A DNA stretch of 64,000 nt. It comes from Nitrospirillum sp034427435 (GTDB taxonomy: Bacteria > Pseudomonadota > Alphaproteobacteria > Azospirillales > Azospirillaceae). Made by a program: the position numbers and the translations under genes. Shown here piece after piece: positions 8,226-17,585 of the stretch (positions are counted from its first letter, which is position 1; every line of letters starts with the position of its first letter). Below the pieces are notes generated by a model. That model searched no databases. It saw only the letters and a list, made by a program, of their open reading frames with translations, and was not told where the DNA came from. The stretch lies in the NCBI RefSeq assembly GCF_034427435.1, contig NZ_JAXQNP010000002.1, positions 620,001-684,000 of the forward strand, read 5' to 3'.

Positions 8226-8351
8226 CCCCTCACGCGCCGGGCGGGCGCATCCGCGCCCTGGGCTATCCTCACTTTTCAGTCCGCCTTCGGCTCCCCGAAA
8301 AGTTCCGGCGGCCCCGGTCGGGGCCTACGGCGGCATGGTGTCATGCCGCCG
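8226..8351 (-). repeat. Three-hairpin intergenic repeat, copy A
   Basis: Copy in minus orientation between the converging ptsN and ubiG genes. On the minus strand: hairpin 1 CGGCGGCATG with CATGCCGCCG, hairpin 2 with stem GGCCCC and loop GACC, a long central part containing AACTTTTCGGGG, then hairpin 3 GGGCGC-GGAT-GCGCCC, ending CCCGGCGCGTGAGGGG. It lies 3' of ubiG. Confidence 0.85.
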
Positions 8352-8394
8352 GTTGGCGCGCTGAGGAAATGTATTCAGGGGCGTTGGCCAGCGA

Positions 8395-9135
8395 TCAGCG
8401 GCTGGCCCAAAGCAGGTAGTTGACGTCCAGGTCGCGGGCGTCCAGGCGGAAGGTGTCGTTGAAGGGGCTGTAGACCAGGCCCATGATCTCGCGCACCGTC
8501 AGGCCGGTGGCGCGCAGGCCGGCGGCCAGTTCGGACGGCTTCAGGAACTTGCGCCAATCGTGGGTGCCGCGCGGCAGCCAGCGCAGCACGTATTCAGCAC
8601 CGATGATGGCCATGAGATAGGATTTGGGCGTCCGGTTCAGCGTCGCCATGACCAGCAGGCCCTCAGGCTTCAGCAGGGCGGCCAGGCTGTCCAGGAACAG
8701 GGGCACGTCGGCGACGTGCTCCACCACCTCCAGCGACAGCACGGCGTCGAATTTCTCGCCGGCGGCCACCAGATCCTCCGCCGTGGTGTGGCGGTAATCG
8801 ACCGGCGTGCCCGTCTCCATGGCATGGGTGGCGGCGGTCTTCACGTTGCGCTCGGCGGCGTCGATGCCCACCACGTCGGCGCCCATGCGGGCCAGCGGTT
8901 CGGACAGCAGGCCGCCGCCACAGCCGATATCCACCAGGCGCAGTCCCTTCAGCGGCTGCGGCGCCAGCGGATCGCGGCCGAAATGGGCGCAGATGCGATC
9001 GCGCAGGTATTCCAGCCGCACGGGGTTCAGCTTGTGCAGGGGCCGGAACTTGCCCGCCTCATCCCACCATTCGGCGGCGATGGCCGAAAAGCGCTGGATT
9101 TCACCGGGATCGACGGTCGTGGCGGTCTGGCTCAT
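8395..9135 (-). CDS. ubiG: Ubiquinone biosynthesis O-methyltransferase UbiG
   Basis: UbiG carries out both S-adenosylmethionine-dependent O-methylations of the ubiquinone ring. The 246-residue protein has the SAM motif I LVDIGCGGGLL at about 67-77, the acidic VGIDAAE strand end and SLEVVEHV typical of UbiG. The N-terminal pattern IQRFSAIAAEWWDEAGKFRPLH with NPVRL is diagnostic. The frame is open further upstream, but the ATG at 9135, preceded by AAGGGTG, matches the family start. It is divergent from lysC, a common alphaproteobacterial arrangement. Confidence 0.95.
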   Translation of the reverse strand: MSQTATTVDPGEIQRFSAIAAEWWDEAGKFRPLHKLNPVRLEYLRDRICAHFGRDPLAPQPLKGLRLVDIGCGGGLLSEPLARMGADVVGIDAAERNVKTAATHAMETGTPVDYRHTTAEDLVAAGEKFDAVLSLEVVEHVADVPLFLDSLAALLKPEGLLVMATLNRTPKSYLMAIIGAEYVLRWLPRGTHDWRKFLKPSELAAGLRATGLTVREIMGLVYSPFNDTFRLDARDLDVNYLLWASR

Positions 9136-9471
9136 GATGGCACCCTTGAACGGAGCGGGCCCCAAAGGGCAGCGCGTCGGAATATGGGCCGCCGCTGCCG
9201 CCAACTCAACACCCCCCAATTCAACGCTGCCGCCGCAGGACGGACAGGGATGCGCGAAATAGAAATGCTCTGTCGCCCGGTTTACGCAACCCTGACCTTT
9301 TATTACCCGTTTGTTGCCTGCGCGCCCGCGACGGGGTAAGGATAGCGCGCTTTCGCGTAAGCCCCCTTCGCAGGCCCTGCCCAACCGGGACGGGACTGCC
9401 GGCGCGGCGCCGGAAGCCTCCTGCATCCACCGCCGGCGGTTGGCCGGCTTTTAGCAAGGCAGACACGGGTT
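9136..9471. promoter_or_regulatory. Divergent ubiG/lysC promoter region
   Basis: A 336-bp gap that must hold promoters for ubiG (minus) and lysC (plus). The most AT-rich part is around 9280-9312. I did not find a convincing paired -35/-10, a T-box, or a lysine riboswitch (no recognisable leader structure). Confidence 0.4.
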
Positions 9472-10707
9472 ATGGCACGCCTCGTCTTGAAGTTCGGCGG
9501 CACGTCGGTCGGCACCATCGACCGCATCAAGAATGTCGCCCGCAAAGTGAAACAGGAGGTCGACGCCGGCCATGAGGTGGCGGTGGTCGTCTCCGCCATG
9601 TCGGGCGTGACCAACCAGCTGGTGGATTATGTGAAACAGGTCGGCCGCCTGGCGGACGAGCGCGAATACGACGCCGTGGTCGCCTCGGGCGAGCAGGTGA
9701 CCAGCGGTCTGCTGGCCATCGCCCTGCAGGAGATCGGCATCCCCGCGCGGTCGTGGCAGGGATGGCAAATCCCCCTGATCACCGACGACGTGCATGGCAA
9801 GGCCCGTATCGAGCGCATCGAGTCCGCCGAACTGGTGGCCCGCATGTCCACGGGCGAGGTGGCGGTGGTCGCGGGTTTCCAGGGCGTGTCCAAGGACGGC
9901 CGCATCGCCACCCTGGGCCGTGGCGGCTCCGACACCTCGGCCGTCGCCCTGGCGGCGGCGGTGGGCGCCGAGCGGTGTGATATTTACACCGATGTCGATG
10001 GCGTCTACACCACCGACCCGCGCATCGTGACCAAGGCCCGCAAGCTGGGCCGCATCACGTACGAGGAAATGCTGGAGATGGCGTCGCTGGGCGCCAAGGT
10101 CCTGCAGACCCGGTCGGTGGAAATGGCCATGAAGCACCGGGTGCGCGTCCAGGTGCTGTCGACCTTCGAGGAAGCGGCCGGCAGCGCGTTGCCGGGAACT
10201 CTTGTCGTTGATGAGGACGAAATCGTGGAACAGGAACTGGTCAGCGGCATCGCCTACAGCCGGGATGAGGCGAAGGTGACCCTGGTGGGCGTTGAAGACC
10301 GGCCGGGCGTGGCGGCCGCCATTTTCGGCCCGCTCACCGATGCCGCCATCAACGTCGACATGATCGTGCAGAACGTGTCGGAGGACGGCACCACCACCGA
10401 CATGACCTTCACCGTCACCAAGGCCGACCTGGACCGCACCGTGCAGGTGCTGGAGGGCGCCCGGGACGACCTGAAGTTCCGCCGCCTGATCGCCGACAGC
10501 AACGTGGTCAAGGTCTCGGTCATCGGCGTCGGCATGCGCAGCCACGCCGGCGTGGCCCAGCGCATGTTCAAGGCGCTGGCCGACCGCGGCATCAACATCC
10601 AGGTCATTTCCACCAGTGAGATCAAGGTCAGCGTCCTGATCGCCGAGGAATACACCGAACTGGCGTTGCGCGCGCTGCACACCGCATACGGCCTGGACCA
10701 GGCATAA
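9472..10707 (+). CDS. lysC: Aspartate kinase LysC
   Basis: Catalyses ATP-dependent phosphorylation of aspartate, the first step to lysine, threonine and methionine. The 411-residue chain has the kinase motif KFGGTSV at 7-13, a GRGGSDTSA stretch near 150, and two C-terminal ACT domains (GVEDRPGVAAAIF and GVGMRSHAGVAQRMF) that bind feedback inhibitors. Length and ACT layout match the lysine/threonine-inhibited monofunctional class. The next pathway enzyme, asd, is 48 kb away at 58663-59667. A strong hairpin follows the stop. Confidence 0.97.
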   Translation: MARLVLKFGGTSVGTIDRIKNVARKVKQEVDAGHEVAVVVSAMSGVTNQLVDYVKQVGRLADEREYDAVVASGEQVTSGLLAIALQEIGIPARSWQGWQIPLITDDVHGKARIERIESAELVARMSTGEVAVVAGFQGVSKDGRIATLGRGGSDTSAVALAAAVGAERCDIYTDVDGVYTTDPRIVTKARKLGRITYEEMLEMASLGAKVLQTRSVEMAMKHRVRVQVLSTFEEAAGSALPGTLVVDEDEIVEQELVSGIAYSRDEAKVTLVGVEDRPGVAAAIFGPLTDAAINVDMIVQNVSEDGTTTDMTFTVTKADLDRTVQVLEGARDDLKFRRLIADSNVVKVSVIGVGMRSHAGVAQRMFKALADRGINIQVISTSEIKVSVLIAEEYTELALRALHTAYGLDQA

Positions 10708-10724
10708 GCATCTGAGCGACACTG

Positions 10725-10770
10725 TGCCCCGGGGGTCCGCCAAGACGACCCCCGGGGCATTGTTGTTTTC
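10725..10770 (+). terminator. lysC terminator
   Basis: TGCCCCGGGGGTC at 10725-10737 pairs perfectly with GACCCCCGGGGCA at 10747-10759, followed by TTGTTGTTTTC. This is a good intrinsic terminator and separates lysC from the next gene. Confidence 0.85.
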
Positions 10771-10917
10771 AGCGGCTGTTTTGGGTTAGGGATCGGCATC
10801 GTCCCGGTGCCGGACCGCCCGGGGCGCCCCATCCGGGGAGCGTCCCCACGGAATACCCGTCGCAAGACACCCGCCGGGCCACGACGCCTTTTTCGCCAAA
10901 CAGGGACTAGCGTTTTG

Positions 10918-12009
10918 ATGAGCATCGCCACCACGACCGGAACCGCGCGCGCCAGGCTGGACGCGCTTTGGGCCCGTGGACGGGACTTCCTGGGGACGGA
11001 GCTGGCCATCATGGGCGGCGCCATGACCTGGGTGTCGGACGCCAACCTGGTGGCCGCCATTTCGAACGGCGGCGGCTTCGGCGTCCTGGCCTGTGGCGCC
11101 ATGACGCCCGAGATGCTGGCCCAGGAGATCGACGCCACCCGCGCGCTGACGGCGAAGCCTTTCGGCGTCAACCTGATCACCATGCACCCGCAACTGGACG
11201 TGCTGGCCGACATTTGTCTCAGCCACGGCGTTCACCATGTGGTGCTGGCCGGCGGCCTGCCGCCGGCACCGGTGATCAAGCAGCTGAAGGATGGCGGCGC
11301 CAAGGTCATCTGCTTCGCGCCAGCGCTGGTGCTGGCCAAGAAGCTGGTGCGCATGGGCGTGGACGCCCTGGTGATCGAGGGCATGGAGGCCGGCGGCCAC
11401 ATCGGGCCCGTCGCCACCTCCGTCCTGGCGCAGGAGATCCTGCCGGAAATCCATGACGTGCCGGTGTTCGTGGCCGGCGGCATCGGCCGGGGCGAGGCCA
11501 TCGTGGCCTATCTGGAACTGGGCGCCGCCGGCGTGCAACTGGGCACCCGCTTCGTCTGCGCCACCGAATCGCGGGCGCACCCCAATTTCAAGCGCGCCTT
11601 CATCCGCGCCAGCGCGCGCGACGCCATGCCATCGGCCCAGCTGGACAGCCGCTTCCCCGTCATCCCCGTGCGCGCCCTGCAGAACGAGGGCACCCGCCGC
11701 TTCATGGATTTCCAGCGCGAGGTGGTGGAGCGCTTCAACCGGGGCGAGGTGGAGCAGAAGGACGCCCAGCTGGAGATCGAGCACTTCTGGGCGGGCGCCC
11801 TGCGCCGCGCCGTCATCGAGGGCGACGTGGAGAATGGCAGCCTGATGGCGGGCCAATCGGTGGGCATGGTGACGCGGGAGCAGCCGACGGCCGACATCCT
11901 GGCCGAGCTGGTGGCCCAGGCGGAGGACGCGCTGGCCGGGCGCTATGGCCATGTTCGTGAAACGGTGGAAACGGGACCGGCGTTGGCGCTGGCGGGAGCG
12001 GCGGGCTAG
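10918..12009 (+). CDS. Nitronate monooxygenase family flavoprotein
   Basis: FMN-dependent TIM-barrel enzyme of the nitronate monooxygenase / 2-nitropropane dioxygenase (NPD) family; members oxidise toxic nitronates, and FabK-type relatives reduce enoyl-ACP. In the 363-residue protein, IMGGAMTWVSD near the N-terminus and the FMN-phosphate motif MEAGGHIGP near 160 are typical. VFVAGGIGRGEA follows, as in NPD/FabK barrels. The frame is open further upstream, but the ATG at 10918 with AGGGACT before it fits the family start. Its stop overlaps the ptsP GTG by one base. NPD and FabK activity cannot be separated from sequence alone. Confidence 0.88.
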   Translation: MSIATTTGTARARLDALWARGRDFLGTELAIMGGAMTWVSDANLVAAISNGGGFGVLACGAMTPEMLAQEIDATRALTAKPFGVNLITMHPQLDVLADICLSHGVHHVVLAGGLPPAPVIKQLKDGGAKVICFAPALVLAKKLVRMGVDALVIEGMEAGGHIGPVATSVLAQEILPEIHDVPVFVAGGIGRGEAIVAYLELGAAGVQLGTRFVCATESRAHPNFKRAFIRASARDAMPSAQLDSRFPVIPVRALQNEGTRRFMDFQREVVERFNRGEVEQKDAQLEIEHFWAGALRRAVIEGDVENGSLMAGQSVGMVTREQPTADILAELVAQAEDALAGRYGHVRETVETGPALALAGAAG

Positions 12010-14384
12010 TGGCACCGAACTCCGGAACTCCTCCCCTCCTCATCGACCCGGGGCTTGACGTTCCGGAGGCCGGCACCGTTGCCAGCGGTGCCTCCCCCGA
12101 CGCCGTGACCACCCTGCGCCGCTCCGCCGATGCGGCCGGCGGCGCCCGTCGCCTGCTGGCCCGCCTTCGCGACGTCATGGCCGCCGGCGGCACCGCCCAG
12201 TCGCGGCTGGACAAGATCGTCATGCTGATCGCCGCCGAGATGGGGGCGGACGTCTGTTCCTGCTACGTCATGCGGGCGGGCGAGGTGCTGGAGCTGTTCG
12301 CCACCATCGGCCTGAACCTGGACGCCGTGCACAAGACCCGCCTGCGGGTGGGCGAGGGCCTGGTGGGCGACATCGCCGCCCACGCCCGGCCGGTGGCCCT
12401 GGCCAACGCGCCCAGCCATCCCAACTTCGCCTATCGCCCGGAAACCGGCGAAGACCCGTTCGACAGCTTCATGGGCGTGCCCATCCTGCGCGGCGGCCGC
12501 GTGCGCGGGGTGCTGGCCATCCAGCACATCGCCCGCCGCGCCTATGACGAGCAGGACGTGGAGACGCTGGAGACCATCGCCATGGTGGTGGCCGAGCTGG
12601 TGGCCACGGGCGAGCTGGTCGACAACCGCGAACTGCAGGTGGCCAACGACCTGGTGCTGCTGCCGTCCCGCCTGGACGGCGTCAGCCTGAACCGGGGCAT
12701 CGCCATGGCCGTGGCCGTGCTGCATCGGCCGCAACTGACCATCCGCCAGATGGTGGCGGATGATCCGGAGCTGGAGCTGAGCCGCCTGCGCGAGGCGGTG
12801 GACAGCATGCACTCCGCCATCGACCGGCTGTTGATCCTGTCGGGTGAAAACGGCGGCGAGCACCACGAGATCATCGAAACCTACCGCATGTTCGCGACCG
12901 ACCGTGGCTGGCTGTCGCGCATCCGTGAGGCCATCCGCACCGGCCTGACGGCGGAGGCGGCGGTGCAGCAGGTGCAGAACGACAACCGCGCCCGCATGGC
13001 GTCGGTGACCGACAGCTACATCCGCGAACGCCAGCTGGACCTGGACGACATCACCAACCGCCTGCTGCAGCATCTGGCCGGGCGGCAGGACAAGGCCGAT
13101 GGCGGCACCCTGCCGGAGGAGTTCGTGCTGGTGGCCCGCAACCTGGGCCCGGCCGAGCTGCTGGATTACGACCGCACCCGGCTGCGCGGCCTGGTGCTGG
13201 AGGAAGGGGCGGCCTACAGCCACGTGGCCATCGTGGCCCGCGCCCTGGACATTCCCGTGGTGGGCCAATGCACCGGCGTGCTGAGCCGCGTCGACCCGCT
13301 GGACTTCGTCATCGTCGACGGCGACCACGGCCAGGTTTTCGTGCGCCCCGCGGAAGACATCACCGAGGCCTTCCTGAAAAGCATCGAGGTGGGGGAGGAG
13401 CGCAAGCGCGAGTTCGCCGCCGCCCGCGAGTTGGAGTCGGTGACGCGCGACGGCGTGCCCGTGCGCCTGATGCTGAACGCCGGCCTGCTGATCGACCTGC
13501 CCCACCTGCACGCCACCGGCGCCGACGGCATCGGCCTCTACCGCACCGAAATCCCCTTCATGGTGCGGCACACCTATCCCGACACGGCGGTGCAGAAGGA
13601 AACCTACGCCAAGGTGCTGGACGAGGCGGGGGAGAAGCCCGTCACCTTCCGCACCCTGGATGTGGGCGGGGACAAGACCCTGCCCTATTTCCCCGACCTG
13701 GGCGAGGAGAACCCGGCCCTGGGCTGGCGCGCCATCCGCATCGGCCTGGACCGCCCGGCCATGCTGCGCAAACAGTTGCGGGCCCTGCTGTGGGCGGCGT
13801 CGGGCCGCGACCTGCGGGTGATGTTCCCCATGGTGGCCGAGGTGTCGGAGTTCATCCGTGCCCGCCGCGTGCTGGACCTGGAACTGCGCCGGCTGCACCA
13901 GGACGGCGTGGCCCCGCCCCGCGACCTGAAGGTGGGCGTGATGATGGAGGTGCCGGCCCTGCTGTTCCAGCTGGACGCGCTGCTGCCCCACATCGACTTC
14001 ATGTCCGTGGGGTCCAACGACCTGTTGCAGTACCTGTTCGCCAGCGATCGCGGCAACCCCATGCTGAACAACCGCTATGACCTGCTGTCGCCGGCCATGC
14101 TGTCGGTGCTGCGCATGCTGGTCCGGCGCTGCGACGCGGCCGGGGTGCAACTGTCGCTGTGCGGGGAGATGGCCAGCCGGCCCCTGGACGCCATGGCCCT
14201 GCTGGGCTGCGGCTTCCGCACCCTGTCGATGAGCCCAGGCGCCTTCGGCGAGGTCAAGACCATGATCCGCTCGGTGGACGTGGGCGTGTTGCAGCACTTC
14301 CTGGACAGCCTGCTGGGCCGGCCGGACCGCAGCCTGCGCCTGCATCTGCTGGCCTTCGCCCGGGACCACGGCGTGCGGTTGTAA
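12009..14384 (+). CDS. ptsP: PTS-Ntr phosphoenolpyruvate-protein phosphotransferase PtsP
   Basis: EI-Ntr takes phosphate from PEP and passes it via NPr to PtsN. The 791-residue protein begins with a GAF sensor domain (about 60-210), followed by the EI N-domain, the mobile phosphohistidine domain with His405 in AAYSHVAIVAR, and the PEP-binding barrel with SVGSNDLLQYLFA and the catalytic LCGEMASRP cysteine (Cys718). The GAF domain senses glutamine in related proteins. It starts on a GTG overlapping the previous stop, so it is coupled to the NPD gene. The partner ptsN is at 7718. Confidence 0.95.
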   Translation: MAPNSGTPPLLIDPGLDVPEAGTVASGASPDAVTTLRRSADAAGGARRLLARLRDVMAAGGTAQSRLDKIVMLIAAEMGADVCSCYVMRAGEVLELFATIGLNLDAVHKTRLRVGEGLVGDIAAHARPVALANAPSHPNFAYRPETGEDPFDSFMGVPILRGGRVRGVLAIQHIARRAYDEQDVETLETIAMVVAELVATGELVDNRELQVANDLVLLPSRLDGVSLNRGIAMAVAVLHRPQLTIRQMVADDPELELSRLREAVDSMHSAIDRLLILSGENGGEHHEIIETYRMFATDRGWLSRIREAIRTGLTAEAAVQQVQNDNRARMASVTDSYIRERQLDLDDITNRLLQHLAGRQDKADGGTLPEEFVLVARNLGPAELLDYDRTRLRGLVLEEGAAYSHVAIVARALDIPVVGQCTGVLSRVDPLDFVIVDGDHGQVFVRPAEDITEAFLKSIEVGEERKREFAAARELESVTRDGVPVRLMLNAGLLIDLPHLHATGADGIGLYRTEIPFMVRHTYPDTAVQKETYAKVLDEAGEKPVTFRTLDVGGDKTLPYFPDLGEENPALGWRAIRIGLDRPAMLRKQLRALLWAASGRDLRVMFPMVAEVSEFIRARRVLDLELRRLHQDGVAPPRDLKVGVMMEVPALLFQLDALLPHIDFMSVGSNDLLQYLFASDRGNPMLNNRYDLLSPAMLSVLRMLVRRCDAAGVQLSLCGEMASRPLDAMALLGCGFRTLSMSPGAFGEVKTMIRSVDVGVLQHFLDSLLGRPDRSLRLHLLAFARDHGVRL

Positions 14385-14599
14385 TTCCGTGGGGCACATC
14401 CCCAGTGGGCGCCCTGTCGGCCGCCCCGTGGATAAATCCAAGGGGCGTATGTCCGCCGGTGTTCCGGGCGGCGGGAGGCTTACTGTGGTTGCGGTACCGC
14501 GAGCCCCTTGATAAGACTCCGCCCAACATCGTCGTCGGCGTAATAAACGAACCGGCGGTTGGGATAATTCGTGCACCATTCTGTGCTGGGACAGCCGTC

Positions 14600-15820
14600 A
14601 TGACTGAACGCCGCGACCGTTATCGGGACATGATAGACGCCGGTCGTGCCGCCGAACCGCAGGCCCCGCGCCAAACGGTGGGCGACATCCTGCGCCTGCG
14701 GCGCGAGGAGCTGGGGTACGACCTGGCGGGCGTGGCCAACGTCCTGCGCATCCGCCGCGCCTACCTGGAAGCCATCGAGGACGGCCGTTACGGCGACCTG
14801 CCGGGCCAGGCCTACATCCTGGGCTTCCTGCGCAGCTACGCCGATCTGCTGGGCATCGATTCCGGCGACCTGCTGAACCGCTTCAAGGATGAAACGGCGG
14901 GCCATGTCCGCCCGGCGGAGCTGTACCTGCCCATCCCGGTGAGCGAGAACCGCGTGCCCAGCGGCGCCCTGATGGTGGCGGCGGTGGTGCTGGCCGCCGT
15001 CCTCTATGGCGGCTGGTATCTCTATTCCTCCGCCGACCGTAGCGCGCTGGACCTGGTGCCCAAGCTGCCGGAGCGGCTGGCCCACCTCACGGGCAGCGGC
15101 GACACCTCGTCCCCGCCGCCGGCCAACGTGCTGCCGGCCCCGGCGGTGCAGGCCCTGCTGAACCAGGCGCAGCCCACGGCACCAGAGGTGGGCGCGGCGC
15201 CGGACGCCACCGCCCCGATGCCCGATGCCATGCCGGGTCCCGTGCCGGTGGCCCCGGCCGGCGGTCAAACCGCCCCGCAGGCAGGCACCACCGCACCGGC
15301 CGGTGTCCCCGCGCCCGGCCCCGCCACCCCCGTCCCGGCGGGAAAGACGGTCCCGGCGGCAACGCAGCCGGCGGCCCCCGTGACGTCGGAAGCGCCGGAT
15401 GACGAGGCGCCGCAAATGCCGGACCTGGGCCAGCCCAAGAGTGCGGCCGCCGACACCGACGCCGCACCGGCCGATACTGGCATGCGGCCCGACACCACAG
15501 CCCCGGGCACAGCGCCGGTGGCCACCAAGGGCCGCGTCTTCGGCCAGACCGGACCCGCCCGCGTGGTGGTGCGCGCCACGGACGAAAGCTGGATCCAGGT
15601 GCGCGACGCCAAGGGCACGCTGTGGGCGTCCCGCGTGCTGCACCCGGGCGACAGCTTCCGCGCACCCGACGTGCCCGGCCTGTCCCTGGAAACCGGCAAC
15701 GCCGGCGGCGTCGTCATCAGCCTGGACGGCAAGGATCTGCCGGCGCTGGGCGCCAAGGGCCAGGTGGTGCGCAGCTATCCCCTGCAACCGGACGATCTAC
15801 AGGCGCGGGGGGTGCATTGA
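14600..15820 (+). CDS. RodZ-like helix-turn-helix membrane protein (DUF4115)
   Basis: A 406-residue protein with a cytoplasmic Cro-like helix-turn-helix (about residues 24-90: TVGDILRLRREELGYDL, RRAYLEAIEDGRY), one membrane helix near 118-138, a 180-residue Pro/Ala-rich linker and a C-terminal DUF4115 beta domain (RVVVRATDESWIQVRD). This is the architecture of RodZ, which links MreB to the cell envelope, and alphaproteobacterial versions often sit next to ispG. Whether it acts as RodZ here is inference. The ATG at 14600 has GGGAC upstream; the frame is open earlier but unrelated. The stop overlaps the next start (TGATG). Confidence 0.85.
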   Translation: MTERRDRYRDMIDAGRAAEPQAPRQTVGDILRLRREELGYDLAGVANVLRIRRAYLEAIEDGRYGDLPGQAYILGFLRSYADLLGIDSGDLLNRFKDETAGHVRPAELYLPIPVSENRVPSGALMVAAVVLAAVLYGGWYLYSSADRSALDLVPKLPERLAHLTGSGDTSSPPPANVLPAPAVQALLNQAQPTAPEVGAAPDATAPMPDAMPGPVPVAPAGGQTAPQAGTTAPAGVPAPGPATPVPAGKTVPAATQPAAPVTSEAPDDEAPQMPDLGQPKSAAADTDAAPADTGMRPDTTAPGTAPVATKGRVFGQTGPARVVVRATDESWIQVRDAKGTLWASRVLHPGDSFRAPDVPGLSLETGNAGGVVISLDGKDLPALGAKGQVVRSYPLQPDDLQARGVH

Positions 15821-17445
15821 TGGCGTCGCTGTTTAACGGCCGGGCGGTCGCCGCCGCCGGCCTTTGCGCCTGCGTCGCCCTGACGGCCAGCCTCGCCTCC
15901 CCGGCGGCGCGGGCTGCGGGCCGCGTCCGCCAGATCGACGTCGACGTGGCCAAGGCGGCCCAGCCGCTGGACCGCTTCTACGACCTGTCCATCGGGTCCG
16001 ATTACCCGGGCACCCTGATGCGCCCGGACAGCATGGCGCAGCTGAGGACCACGCAGGATGAGCTGGGCTTCCGCTACATCCGCTTCCACGCCATTTTCCA
16101 CGACGTGCTGGGCACGGTGAAGGTCGAGAACGGCGCCATCACCTACGACTGGAGCAAGATCGACCAGTTGTACGACGACCTGAAGGCGCGCGGGCTGAAG
16201 CCCTTCGTGGAGCTGGGCTTCACGCCCAAGGCCATGGCGACGTCGGACAACAAGATCTTCTATTGGGAGGGCAACACCTCCCACCCCAGGCCCAACGCCT
16301 GGCGCGACCTGATCACCGCCTTCGTCCAGCACATCGAAGCGCGCTATGGCCAGGCCGAGGTGCGCAGCTGGTTCTTCGAGGTGTGGAACGAGCCCAACCT
16401 GGCCGGCTTCTGGGAGGGGGCGGACCAGCAGGCCTATTTCGCCCTGTACGACCTGACCGCCAACACCATGAAGGCGATCGACCCCGAACTGAAGGTGGGC
16501 GGCCCCGCCACCGCCGGCGCCGCTTGGGTGCCGGAGTTCCTGGACCATGTGGCGCACAGCGGCGCGCCGGTGGATTTTGTCACCACCCACACCTATGGCG
16601 TGGATGGCGGCTTCCTGGATGAGGCGGGCAAGGCCGACACCAAGCTGTCACCCTCGCCCGACGCCATCGTGGGCGACGTGCGCAAGGTGCGCGAGCAGAT
16701 CGCCGCCTCCCGCTTCCCGCACCTGCCGCTCTATTTCACGGAGTGGAGCACCAGCTACACCCCCCGCGACCTGGTGCACGACAGCTACATCAGCGCGCCC
16801 TACATCCTGGCCAAGCTGAAGGCCAGCCAGGGCATGGTCCAGGGCATGAGCTACTGGACCTACAGCGACCTGTTCGAGGAGCCCGGCCCGCCCACCGCCC
16901 CGTTCGAGGGCGGCTTTGGCCTGATGAACCGCGAGGGCATCCGCAAGCCGGCCTATTTCGCCTACAAGTACCTGCACGCGCTGCAGGGCGACGCCGTGCC
17001 GGTGACGGACGGTCAGGTCATGGCGTCCGCGGCGGAGGGCAAGGCCGCGGCCCTGGTGTGGGACTTCCAGCAGCCGCGCCAGCCGGTCAGCAACCGGTCC
17101 TTCTACAGCAAGATCGTGCCCAGCAAGCCGGCGCCGGCCATCAAGGTGGCGTTCCACGGGCTGAAGCCGGGACAGTACCGCCTGGCGGTCCACCGCACCG
17201 GCTATCGCGCCAACGACGCCTATTCCGCCTACATCGACATGGGCGCGCCCAAGGCCCTGTCGCCGGAGCAATTGGCCAAGCTGACCGACCTGACGCGCGA
17301 CCTGCCGGAGGCGGACAAGACCGTGACCGTCGGCGCCGATGGCCGCTACGCCGTCCCGCTGCCCATGCACAGCAACGACATCGTGCTGGTCACGCTGGAA
17401 AAGAGCGGTGCGGAAAAGAGCGGTGCCGACACCGGCGGCAAGTAA
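15820..17445 (+). CDS. Secreted glycoside hydrolase family 39-like enzyme
   Basis: A 541-residue protein with a signal peptide (cleavage near AARA, residue 32) and a (beta/alpha)8 hydrolase domain. WNEPN holds the acid/base Glu191 and YFTEWS the nucleophile Glu308, the spacing of clan GH-A; the overall sequence resembles GH39 beta-xylosidases. The C-terminal 120 residues look like a beta-sandwich domain. Substrate could be xylo-oligosaccharide or another beta-glycoside and is not determined. It overlaps the upstream RodZ-like stop as TGATG and sits before ispG, an unusual place for a glycosidase, suggesting insertion into a conserved operon. Confidence 0.85.
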   Translation: MASLFNGRAVAAAGLCACVALTASLASPAARAAGRVRQIDVDVAKAAQPLDRFYDLSIGSDYPGTLMRPDSMAQLRTTQDELGFRYIRFHAIFHDVLGTVKVENGAITYDWSKIDQLYDDLKARGLKPFVELGFTPKAMATSDNKIFYWEGNTSHPRPNAWRDLITAFVQHIEARYGQAEVRSWFFEVWNEPNLAGFWEGADQQAYFALYDLTANTMKAIDPELKVGGPATAGAAWVPEFLDHVAHSGAPVDFVTTHTYGVDGGFLDEAGKADTKLSPSPDAIVGDVRKVREQIAASRFPHLPLYFTEWSTSYTPRDLVHDSYISAPYILAKLKASQGMVQGMSYWTYSDLFEEPGPPTAPFEGGFGLMNREGIRKPAYFAYKYLHALQGDAVPVTDGQVMASAAEGKAAALVWDFQQPRQPVSNRSFYSKIVPSKPAPAIKVAFHGLKPGQYRLAVHRTGYRANDAYSAYIDMGAPKALSPEQLAKLTDLTRDLPEADKTVTVGADGRYAVPLPMHSNDIVLVTLEKSGAEKSGADTGGK

Positions 17446-17585
17446 GCCTTTCTCTTCGGTCGCTTAACCGTTACCGGCCGTGCCGTCCCGCACGCGGCGC
17501 GATGATGCCTTGTGCGATGGCCTCTTGATCCCGGGGCCGTCCGGCAGCACTTTACGGTCAAAATTCCCTCATGAGGCCCGTTCCC

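Noticed and set aside
9136..9471. Lysine riboswitch before lysC
   Set aside because: The gap shows no recognisable lysine-riboswitch leader, and such switches are mainly known in other groups.
12006..14579. 857-residue open frame on the minus strand opposite ptsP
   Set aside because: It is antisense to a clear PtsP with all motifs; high G+C makes long shadow frames common. The same holds for the 926-residue frame opposite acnA and the 798-residue frame opposite recQ.
16758..16775. Frame break at a C6 run in the GH39 gene
   Set aside because: The reading frame is continuous through this run, which shows that not every C6 run is miscalled.
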